Assembly (NCBI GenBank): GCA_947259925.1
Contig: CAMYOG010000053.1
Location: 186,001 to 250,000 of the forward strand
Length of the DNA: 64,000 bases
Direction: 5' to 3'
Origin: Thermoanaerobaculia bacterium
GTDB lineage: Bacteria; Acidobacteriota; Thermoanaerobaculia; Multivoradales; JAHEKO01
Position numbers and translations under genes: made by a program. The notes beneath the pieces were generated by a model. That model had not been told where the DNA came from, did no database searches, and saw nothing but the letters and a program-made list of their open reading frames with translations. Of this stretch, positions 57,598 through 64,000 are shown piece after piece (position 1 is the first letter of the stretch; each line of letters starts with the position of its first letter).

Positions 57598-58595
57598 CCG
57601 CCGCTCCCCCCGGCCGCCTGCGGTACCGGCTTGCCTTCCAGGTTGAGCAGCGGGATGACGCCCTCGAGATCGTCGTCGATGACGATCTTCTGCCCCGCCC
57701 GCGGCAGGACGTTGGTAAGGGTCTCGAGGTAGATCCGCTTGCGCGTCACCTCGGGCGCCTTCCGGTACTCCTGGTAGAGCGCGTTGAATCGGGCGGCGTC
57801 GCCCTTGGCACGATTGACCCGGTCGAGGGCATAGCCCTCCGCCTGCTGGATCGCCTGCCGCGCCTCACCTTCGGCGCGCGGGATCAACTTGTTGTACTCG
57901 GACTGCGCCTCGTTGATCAGCCGCTCCTTCTCCTGCTCGGCCTGGTTGACCTGATTGAAGGAGGGCTTGACCGGATCGGGCGGATTGACGTCCTGGAGGA
58001 CGACCTGATCGACCCGGATCCCGGTGTCGTACTGGTCGGCCAACGACTGCAGCCCGAGCTTCACCAGGTCCTCGATCTCCTGCCGGCCGACCGTCAGCAC
58101 TTCGTTCACCGTCCGGTCGCCGACGATCCGCCGCATCACGGCTTCACTCAGGTCGCGGAACGTCTCCTCGACCGCCCGCACCTTGAACAGGTAGCGATAC
58201 TCGTCGACGATCCGGTACTGGACCACCCATTCGACGACCGCCGCGTTGAGGTCGCCGGTCAGCATGTTCGACTCGCTCTCGTACCCCTCGTTGGTGAACT
58301 GGCTGCGCACACCGGCGCGGAGCGTCCGGAAGCCGAACTCCTGCTTCAGCTGTCGTTGCACGGCGACCTTCGTGAGCTGGTCGATGCCGAACGGCAGCTT
58401 GAAGTGCAGCCCGGGCGGGGTGCTCTTGACGTAGCGGCCGAAGCGGGTGATGACGCCGACCTCCTCGGGATCGATGGTGTAGATCGCGCTCGAGGCGGCG
58501 ACGATGACCAGCAGAATGATGATCAGCGCCCGCAGCGCCCCCAGAGGGACCTTGGGCATCTTCGGGAGATCGACGACCGTCTTCGGCGGATCCAT
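57594..58595 (-). CDS. hflK: HflK, band-7 regulator of FtsH
   Basis: 333 residues. A short cytosolic N-terminus, one helix (ALIIILLVIVAASSAIYTID), the band-7 domain (PEEVGVITRFGRYVKSTPPG) and a coiled coil including EKERLINEAQSEYNKLIPRA. The C-terminus ends in a Gly-rich tail. First gene of the hflK-hflC-dacB operon. The upstream intergenic space to the divergent helicase holds the family 1 repeat. Confidence 0.95.
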   Translation of the reverse strand: MDPPKTVVDLPKMPKVPLGALRALIIILLVIVAASSAIYTIDPEEVGVITRFGRYVKSTPPGLHFKLPFGIDQLTKVAVQRQLKQEFGFRTLRAGVRSQFTNEGYESESNMLTGDLNAAVVEWVVQYRIVDEYRYLFKVRAVEETFRDLSEAVMRRIVGDRTVNEVLTVGRQEIEDLVKLGLQSLADQYDTGIRVDQVVLQDVNPPDPVKPSFNQVNQAEQEKERLINEAQSEYNKLIPRAEGEARQAIQQAEGYALDRVNRAKGDAARFNALYQEYRKAPEVTRKRIYLETLTNVLPRAGQKIVIDDDLEGVIPLLNLEGKPVPQAAGGSGG

Positions 58596-58631
58596 GAGCT
58601 CCCCCGAAGCCTATCTCAAAAACCGCGCCGA

Positions 58632-58704
58632 GGGTGCCAGGCCTGCAAGATGCAAATTGCACTCATTTCTCGGCTTCAACTTGCATCTTGCAGGCCTGGC
58701 ACCC
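58632..58704. repeat. Palindromic intergenic repeat, family 1, copy B
   Basis: Arms 58632-58655 and 58681-58704 are perfect 24-base reverse complements with a 25-base spacer. The arms share the GCCAGGCCTGCAAGATGCAA core with copy A at 32974-33035. It lies in the short divergent space between hflK and the helicase gene. Confidence 0.9.
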
Positions 58705-58750
58705 CTGATCCCCCCTGATCCGCTCGCGTTTGCCGGTATCCTCACCAACC

Positions 58751-61159
58751 ATGGCGCCGCGCTTCGACGACCAGAACCTGGCTCTCGAGCTCTCGGTCGC
58801 GGATCTCATCGACGCTCGGCTGCGGCGCAGCCTCGGCTTCGCCAACCGGGGCGGCTACGAGCGCCTCTGGATGGGCCAGGCGATTCACGCCCACTATCAG
58901 GAAGAGGCGCTGCATCAGGACCCCAGCTATCAGCGCGAGGTGCACATCGCGGTGACCCTGGAGCACCGCGGTTGGCAGGTGCGCATCCAGGGACGCGCCG
59001 ACGGGCTGCGGCGCGACGGGGACGAGCTGGTGGTCGAGGAGATCAAGTCGGTCCGCCGTGGCGGCCAGCTGCCGCCCGTGACCCGCGAGATCTACGAGCG
59101 GCAGGCGCTCCTCTACGCCTGGATGCTGAAGCGCTCCGGGGAGGAGCGGGTACGCGCCGAGCTGATTCTGATCGAGATCGGCAGCGACTACGCCGATCGC
59201 GAGGCTCTAGAGCTCGACGAGGCGGCGATCGACGAGCTGGTTCGCAAGCGAGTCAACTCCCTGCTCAGGAGCTGGGAGAACGAGCGTCAGGCGGCCGCCG
59301 AGCGCCGCACCGCGGCGGCGGCGCTCGCCTTCCCCTACCCTGCCATGCGGCCCGGCCAGCAGGAGATCGTCGACGCCGTCACCCGCGCGCTCGACCAGCG
59401 CGAGCACCTGCTGCTGGAGGCGCCGACCGGCATCGGTAAGACCGTGGCGGCGCTGATGCCCGCCCTCCGCTACGCGCTCCAGAACGACAAGCGGATCTTC
59501 GTCCTGACCGCCAAGACCCTGCAGCAGCGGATGGCGACCCAGGTTCTCGAGCTTCTCAATCCGGATCGGGCGTTTCATTCCCTCCAGCTGCGCGCCAAGG
59601 CGAAGATGTGCGCCAACGGCGAGGTGCTGTGTCACGAGGAGTTCTGCCCCTACGCTCGCGACTACCACGCCAAGCTCCACCAGACGGCGATCCTGCGGCA
59701 GCTGCTCGGCGAGGCGAGGACGCTGCTCCCCGACCCGATCTTCGAGCTGGCGCGCGAGCGCGAGGTCTGCCCGTTCGAGGTCAGCCTCGAGCTGACCGGC
59801 CACTCCCAGGTCGTGGTATGCGACTACAACTACGCCTTCGATCCCTACGTCTCACTGACCGACTTCGCCGAGGAGAACGACCTCGGCGACATCATCCTGG
59901 TGATCGACGAGATCCACAACCTGGTCGATCGCGGCCGGGGCTACTACAGCCCGGAGCTGAGCGCCAACGTCGCGAGCGCCACCGCCGCCGCGCTCGAGCG
60001 GGGCAAGGCCGCGATCCATCGGCGGGCGGCCGGGCTCTGTGCCGCGCTCGAGCGACTGATCGCCCGGACGGTCACACTCGCCCTCGAAGACTCGGCCGCC
60101 GGCGCCCGCGCGGTCGAGGCGATCCTGCCCGAGGACGAGCTCTGGGGACTGCGCGCCGCCTTCGACGAGGCGTTCGTCGACTACATCGAGCATCAGCGCG
60201 AGACCTCGACCTTCCAGGTCGACGATCGGTTCGTCTCCCTCTACTTCGATTTCCTCCGCTTCCTGAACGGCCTGGTGATCTCGGCCTCGGACGCCTTCAA
60301 CCACTGTGTCGAGCACTCCGAGGGCGACTCCAGGCTGCGGATCCTGTGCAAGGACCCGGGCAGGTTCCTGGGCAAGGTCCTCAATCGTACCCACGCCGCG
60401 ATCGGATTCTCCGCCACCCTGTCACCGTCCGCCTTCTACCGCGACCTGCTCGGTTTCGACCCCGAGCGGACCGGTGAGCTCCGACTGCCCAGCCCGTTCC
60501 CGGTCGAGAACCGCCGCATCGTTATCGACGACTCGATCTCGACCCTCTGGCGGCAGCGCGCCGCCAACTACCGGCCGATCGCCGACCGACTGGCGGCGCT
60601 GGCGACGGCGGTCCCCGGCAACTGCTTGGCGCTCTTTCCCAGCTACCTGTTCCTGCGGGAGGTCCACGAGCGGCTCTCGGTGCCGGGCCGCCGGGTGCTG
60701 GCGCAGTCGCGCGGTGACAGCGACCAGCAGCGGAACGAGATCCTGGAGGCGCTGCGCTCGCCGCTCTCGGGAGACTGCCTGGTGCTGGCGGTCGCAGGCG
60801 GCGTCTTCGCCGAGGGTGTCGACTACCCCGGCGACATGCTGCGCGCGGTGGCGGTGATCGGGCCGTGCCTGCCCGCGGTCACCCTCGACCAGGAGCTCCT
60901 GCGCCGCTACTACGACGAGCGCTTCGAGCGCGGGTTCGAGTACGCCTTCGTCGTCCCCGGCATGACCCGGGTGGTCCAGGCCGCCGGACGTCTGATCCGT
61001 TCGTCGCAGGACATCGGCGTTATCGCCCTGCTCGATCAGCGCTTCCTGAGGGAGCCCTACCGTTTTCACCTGCCGCTCGATTGGCTCGGCGACTTACCGC
61101 CGGAGGCTCTGGTCTCGGTTCCAGCCGAAGCCGCTCGCGAGTTTTTCGACGGCGTCTGA
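58751..61159 (+). CDS. PD-(D/E)XK nuclease fused to XPD/DinG-type helicase
   Basis: 802 residues. The N-terminal about 200 residues look like a Cas4/RecB nuclease: Asp84 in GRADGLRRDG, Glu97-x-Lys99 in LVVEEIKSV and the Gln motif in IYERQALLYAWML. A superfamily 2 helicase follows with Walker A APTGIGKT (224-231), four iron-sulfur-type cysteines (287, 294, 299 and 340) and the DEIH box (386-389). Motif VI is near VVQAAGRLIRS. This predicts a 5'-3' DNA helicase with its own nuclease for repair or foreign-DNA processing. The nuclease call is from motifs only. ATG chosen at 58751; an in-frame start at 58730 is possible. Confidence 0.9.
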   Translation: MAPRFDDQNLALELSVADLIDARLRRSLGFANRGGYERLWMGQAIHAHYQEEALHQDPSYQREVHIAVTLEHRGWQVRIQGRADGLRRDGDELVVEEIKSVRRGGQLPPVTREIYERQALLYAWMLKRSGEERVRAELILIEIGSDYADREALELDEAAIDELVRKRVNSLLRSWENERQAAAERRTAAAALAFPYPAMRPGQQEIVDAVTRALDQREHLLLEAPTGIGKTVAALMPALRYALQNDKRIFVLTAKTLQQRMATQVLELLNPDRAFHSLQLRAKAKMCANGEVLCHEEFCPYARDYHAKLHQTAILRQLLGEARTLLPDPIFELAREREVCPFEVSLELTGHSQVVVCDYNYAFDPYVSLTDFAEENDLGDIILVIDEIHNLVDRGRGYYSPELSANVASATAAALERGKAAIHRRAAGLCAALERLIARTVTLALEDSAAGARAVEAILPEDELWGLRAAFDEAFVDYIEHQRETSTFQVDDRFVSLYFDFLRFLNGLVISASDAFNHCVEHSEGDSRLRILCKDPGRFLGKVLNRTHAAIGFSATLSPSAFYRDLLGFDPERTGELRLPSPFPVENRRIVIDDSISTLWRQRAANYRPIADRLAALATAVPGNCLALFPSYLFLREVHERLSVPGRRVLAQSRGDSDQQRNEILEALRSPLSGDCLVLAVAGGVFAEGVDYPGDMLRAVAVIGPCLPAVTLDQELLRRYYDERFERGFEYAFVVPGMTRVVQAAGRLIRSSQDIGVIALLDQRFLREPYRFHLPLDWLGDLPPEALVSVPAEAAREFFDGV

Positions 61160-61167
61160 GCCCGCAC

Positions 61168-61196
61168 AAAAAAAGGCCCCACCGCGGGCGCGGGGC
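61168..61196 (-). terminator. Intrinsic terminator of the ferredoxin operon
   Basis: On the minus strand a GCCCC...GGGGC stem with an 11-base GC-rich loop is followed by seven T (61168-61174). It sits between the convergent helicase and ferredoxin transcripts, and the T-run fits termination of the minus-strand one, about 180 bases after its last gene. Confidence 0.65.
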
Positions 61197-61378
61197 GTTG
61201 GATGAGGAGGGAGAGGGATGGGTTCCCGTTCCTCCTTCCCTGGGGTACGGGCCTCCCCGCGAGACCGTTCACTCGAATCGAAGCCCAGGAAGGGCGACCA
61301 CGGCGAGGAGGTGCAGCGGTAGGGCCGCGAAGCGCCTCCCGGCTGCTGTCCGCGCCGCGCTGGCGGACCCTGGAGGCG

Positions 61379-61579
61379 TTACTTGCCCTCTTCGCGCCGG
61401 CGGTACTTGCTCAGGTGCTCCTCCACCAGCCGGTGGACGCCGACACGCTGGAGCTCGGCCGAGAGGCTCAGAATCTGGTTGGCGCCCAACGGGTGCTCCC
61501 TGAAGACGACGTCCAGCACGCGCTTGAGAGCCGCCTCCAACTCCGGGTCGGCCGCGGGAGTGCGGGGCTCGTCAGCCAC
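61379..61579 (-). CDS. Small helical protein of unknown function
   Basis: 66 residues, mostly alpha-helical (LEAALKRVLDVVFREHPLGA, QILSLSAELQRVGVHRLVEE), with a basic C-terminus. It overlaps the ferredoxin gene by 8 bases and is probably translated with it. No family recognised. The remaining bases to 61197 show no gene. Confidence 0.6.
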   Translation of the reverse strand: MADEPRTPAADPELEAALKRVLDVVFREHPLGANQILSLSAELQRVGVHRLVEEHLSKYRRREEGK

Positions 61580-61940
61580 GGCTCTCCGCCGCCTCGTGCA
61601 TCTCTTCGGGATCGTAGTCGTAGAGCAGCGAGCGGACGGTGAGGCTGGGCGCCACCGCGACCCCCTCCTCCCAGCTCCACATGTCGATCGTCTCCCACGG
61701 GCAGTAACGCGCGCAGAGCTGGCAACCGATGCAGCGCTCGAGGTCGACCTCGACCAGCTTCATGAAATCCGGGTGCTCCGGTCCGGGCACGATCTCGATG
61801 CAATCGACCGGACAGAAGGCGATGCACGCCTCGCAACCGGTACAACCGGTCTGATCGATCACCGCCGTCTGCTTCGGCGGTTTGGGGCGCGGCGCCTTGT
61901 CGATCTCGATCTTGTACCGGTACGGAAACTCGTCACTCAT
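61572..61940 (-). CDS. 2[4Fe-4S] ferredoxin
   Basis: 122 residues. Two cluster motifs are seen, CTGCEACIAFCP and CIGCQLCARYCP, each followed by a further conserved Cys or Pro position. A soluble electron carrier for low-potential reactions. The first helix region (about 1-30) is basic and proline-rich, and the C-terminal 35 residues form an acidic extension. The start at 61940 has GGGGA upstream; a longer start at 61976 is less likely. The electron partner is unknown. Confidence 0.9.
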   Translation of the reverse strand: MSDEFPYRYKIEIDKAPRPKPPKQTAVIDQTGCTGCEACIAFCPVDCIEIVPGPEHPDFMKLVEVDLERCIGCQLCARYCPWETIDMWSWEEGVAVAPSLTVRSLLYDYDPEEMHEAAESRG

Positions 61941-61992
61941 GAACGGGGTCCCCTGGAATTCGGGGGACTGTACCACGTGACAGAATCACCCG

Positions 61993-62907
61993 ATGCCCCC
62001 GGCGCCGCTTGCCGAGCGGCTCGCGCGCTACCTCGCGCGACCCGGACAGGACAGCTTCGAGGAGCTGGCGCTCGCGGCCTTCGCCGAGGTCTACGAGAGT
62101 GACCCGGTCTACCGTGAGCTGTGCGAGCGACACGCGGCCAGCCCCGACTCCGTCGGCGACTGGCGAGCGATCCCGACCACCCCGGCGACCGGCGAAGACC
62201 GGGAGTCGGCAGCCGCCGCACCCGCGGCTTGGTACCGGGACGCGGCCGAGCGAGCGTTCCAGATCGGCTGTCTGACGGCTCTAGACGCGCCGGCGATCCT
62301 CCAGATGGTGCCGGCCGCCGACCCCGGCGCTCTCGACCACGAGCTGGCGGCCGGGTTCGCCCAACGGTTCGGAGGTGGGACGAGCGCGGTCGACGGCGCG
62401 CGCATCGACGTCGTCGCTGCACGGTCGTGGTTGGCCGGCCGCCAGCGCGACCACCGGGCTGCCCTACTCCTCGCCAGCGGCGCCTCGCTTCGACGACTGC
62501 TGACCGCCCTCGAGCGCCAGGACCTGCGGTTCCAGCTCGCGCCCGGCAGCCGGGCTGTGCTGATGGGCGGCCCCGACCCGCTCTCGCCGGCCGGGATCGA
62601 CGACCTCCCCGTGCTGATCTCCGAGCGACTCGGCCTTACCCGAGCTGCGCTCCTGGTCCGCTACACCTGGGACGGTGTTCCGACCGCGCTCTACGGCCGG
62701 CTCGACGGCAAGGGCAGGCTGGAGAGCTCCGCCGTCAGCCCCTGGCTGCGGGTCCGCGCGCTTGAGCCCGAGACCGGCCGGGAGCTCGCGGCAGGCGCCA
62801 GCGGCCGCCTGGCGGTTCTCGACCTGACGATCCGTGGTCGACCCTTCCACATCGCGACCGGGAGCGCCGGCACGGTCGACGGCTCGACCGTCCGCGTGCT
62901 CCCCTAG
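61993..62907 (+). CDS. LuxE/acyl-protein-synthetase-like protein, function unknown
   Basis: 304 residues. The start SFEELALAAFAEVYESDPVY followed by DWRAIPTTPAT resembles LuxE and phenylacetate-CoA-ligase-like (ANL) proteins, but the usual ATP-binding S/T-G-rich loop is not obvious, and it is shorter than LuxE (about 370). A C-terminal segment (RLAVLDLTIRGRPFHIATGS) recalls the end of ANL folds. Divergent from the ferredoxin gene by 52 bases. Degenerate or specialised activity is inference. Confidence 0.6.
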   Translation: MPPAPLAERLARYLARPGQDSFEELALAAFAEVYESDPVYRELCERHAASPDSVGDWRAIPTTPATGEDRESAAAAPAAWYRDAAERAFQIGCLTALDAPAILQMVPAADPGALDHELAAGFAQRFGGGTSAVDGARIDVVAARSWLAGRQRDHRAALLLASGASLRRLLTALERQDLRFQLAPGSRAVLMGGPDPLSPAGIDDLPVLISERLGLTRAALLVRYTWDGVPTALYGRLDGKGRLESSAVSPWLRVRALEPETGRELAAGASGRLAVLDLTIRGRPFHIATGSAGTVDGSTVRVLP

Positions 62908-62909
62908 CC

Positions 62910-62930
62910 CTAGCCCGAACTTCGGGCTAG
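62910..62930. terminator. Bidirectional hairpin between convergent genes
   Basis: CTAGCCCGAA and TTCGGGCTAG are perfect 10-base arms around a single C, giving an 8-base stem with a 5-base loop in practice. It sits between the LuxE-like gene stop and the thioredoxin-fold gene stop, and contains the latter's stop codon. No T-run follows. Confidence 0.5.
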
Positions 62931-63751
62931 CCGATCAGCTTCTGGAGGGCGCTCTCCGGACGCCGCCAGTCGTTGCCGGTCAACCGCCCGACCTCTTTGT
63001 CGTCGACGAAGACGACGCCGGTCGGCACCGACTTGATCCCCAGCCGCCTCGCTTCCGCGTCGCCGCTGAACTCGCGCGCCAGGCCGTAGAAGGCGAACTC
63101 GATCTTCGAGCCCTGGGTCTGTTCGGCGAGCTTCAGGATGCCGGGCACGGTCTGGCCGCACGCCGGACACCAGGTTCCGAAGAAGATCTGGACCCGCACG
63201 CTCTTGCCCTGCGCGCGCAGCGCCTCGACGATCTCGGCAGACGGCTGATAGTAGCTGGCGCGCTGCTCGTACTCGGGGCTGTGCTCGTAGATGCTCGCCG
63301 GCGGCTGAAACCCGACCAGGGCGGGCTTCGGCTTGAGGCGGACGTCGCGACCGTCGACCTCGAAGACGACTTCCACCCCTTCGACCCGGAAAGCGGGCTC
63401 GGAGGCGTAGGTCGGATCGGGCAGGAGATCGATCGAGCCGTCGCCGTTCTCGGCCATCTTGAGCAGGCTCACCTTCTCCACGGTTCGGAACCGGGGGCGG
63501 ATCAGGATCGGCGCCTCGAGGTCGGGGGCGATCACCAGCACCGCCTGTGCGGCCTGCGAGCGATAGACCCGTGCATCGTCGACGACACCGCCCTCCATTT
63601 CGATCAGGTAGTCGCCGGTCTGAAGGAAGCCGGGAAGGCGCTCGCCCGCCTGCGCGAGCAGGGTCGTACTCCCAAGAAGCATCATCGGGATAAGCAGCGA
63701 AGCTGCCACGCGCGCCATCCGGCGCGTCATTCTGTCGGTCGTCACGTTCAT
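62927..63751 (-). CDS. Secreted thioredoxin-fold (TlpA-like) protein
   Basis: 274 residues. A basic N-terminus and hydrophobic core (AASLLIPMMLLGSTTLLAQ) form a signal peptide. A beta-rich region of about 125 residues precedes the thioredoxin domain, which has the active site FFGTWCPACGQTVPGILK and the cis-Pro loop in IKSVPTGVVFVDD. A periplasmic thiol-disulfide reductase role is expected. The ATG at 63751 follows a GAGAGAGA tract; an earlier start at 63985 would run through the neighbouring gene. Confidence 0.85.
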   Translation of the reverse strand: MNVTTDRMTRRMARVAASLLIPMMLLGSTTLLAQAGERLPGFLQTGDYLIEMEGGVVDDARVYRSQAAQAVLVIAPDLEAPILIRPRFRTVEKVSLLKMAENGDGSIDLLPDPTYASEPAFRVEGVEVVFEVDGRDVRLKPKPALVGFQPPASIYEHSPEYEQRASYYQPSAEIVEALRAQGKSVRVQIFFGTWCPACGQTVPGILKLAEQTQGSKIEFAFYGLAREFSGDAEARRLGIKSVPTGVVFVDDKEVGRLTGNDWRRPESALQKLIG

Positions 63752-63852
63752 GGAGTCTCTCTCTTCGGGCATCAACGGGATTCTAGCGTCAAAGGCCAAA
63801 CGCTGGTCGCTTTGCGTGCGAAATCCATGCCCTGGGGCTCCGGCGGTCGCGG

Positions 63853-64000
63853 CTAGAGCGGCGGCAGCCCGGCCCAGGTCGCGGTCACGACGCCGCTCTC
63901 GACCTGAAACGACCGCGGCTGTCGCCGGTAGAGAGGCCGGATCAGGGCGAGGGGCACCTCCCGGATCTCGAACGGCGGCGCCCACTCCCAGTAGAACGCC
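63853..64000 (-). CDS. C-terminal fragment of a gene that continues past the window
   Basis: A minus-strand frame runs from the right edge to a TAG at 63853, giving 48 residues (AFYWEWAPPFEIREVPLALI and later RRQPRSFQVESGV). Composition and codon usage look protein-like, but no family can be named from this fragment. It precedes the thioredoxin-fold gene by about 100 bases. Confidence 0.45.
   Translation of the reverse strand, partial: AFYWEWAPPFEIREVPLALIRPLYRRQPRSFQVESGVVTATWAGLPPL

Overview
The window is a high-GC, densely coded bacterial chromosome segment of about 60 genes, with no rRNA, tRNA, CRISPR array or intact transposon that I can see. The best guess for the host is an Acidobacteriota member, perhaps class Thermoanaerobaculia. 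The basis is a secreted VWFA protein of the type described as acidobacterial, two DUF4388 proteins, a DUF1844 protein and a sugar-phosphate microcompartment locus. The taxonomic call is inference from gene content only.

Layout. 1-6.1 kb (minus strand): a truncated beta-helix lipoprotein, fumC, a VOC protein and carB. 6.2-10.7 kb (plus): a GAF histidine kinase and NarL-type regulator, an aspartoacylase-like hydrolase and a tandem universal stress protein. 10.7-14.6 kb (minus): a small cysteine protein, a LolC/E-like permease, carA and aroF. 14.7-18.5 kb: a secreted protein of unknown function, then an acyl-CoA dehydrogenase-meaB-mce operon. 18.7-23.4 kb (plus): a secreted S33 hydrolase, an ECF sigma factor with a membrane anti-sigma candidate, and the VWFA protein.

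24.3-29.8 kb (minus) is the centrepiece. It is a compact nine-gene bacterial microcompartment operon: RpiB-like protein, DeoC, a permuted BMC-T, BMC-H, BMC-P, a CoA-acylating aldehyde dehydrogenase, a second BMC-T and two more BMC-P. It matches the sugar-phosphate-utilising (SPU) locus class. DeoC would cleave deoxyribose-5-phosphate to glyceraldehyde-3-phosphate and acetaldehyde inside the shell, and the dehydrogenase would convert acetaldehyde to acetyl-CoA. All three enzymes begin with a similar amphipathic helix that looks like an encapsulation peptide. The RpiB-like protein has Asp where the catalytic Cys belongs, and DeoC carries a seven-Cys segment after its targeting helix.

29.8-39.1 kb (minus): a SpoIID/SPOR lipoprotein, a DnaC-like ATPase, hspR, dnaK, and a DUF4388-TPR-DUF1844 group. 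39.2-46.6 kb: mazG, a noncoding repeat block, tesA divergent from a YbbA/YbbP-type ABC pair, a YibQ-type deacetylase and an S41 peptidase homologue that seems to have lost its catalytic Ser and Lys. 46.7-54 kb: a peptide-binding lipoprotein, an RsbV/RsbW pair, a CPBP protease, and the plus-strand group gcdH-glpX-dcd-DUF4388. 54-64 kb: 3-methyladenine glycosylase, a GYD protein, the hflK-hflC-dacB operon, a nuclease-XPD helicase fusion, a ferredoxin operon, a LuxE-like protein and a secreted thioredoxin-fold protein.

Three unrelated inverted-repeat elements of REP/MITE character lie between genes. One family has two copies in the window, about 26 kb apart.
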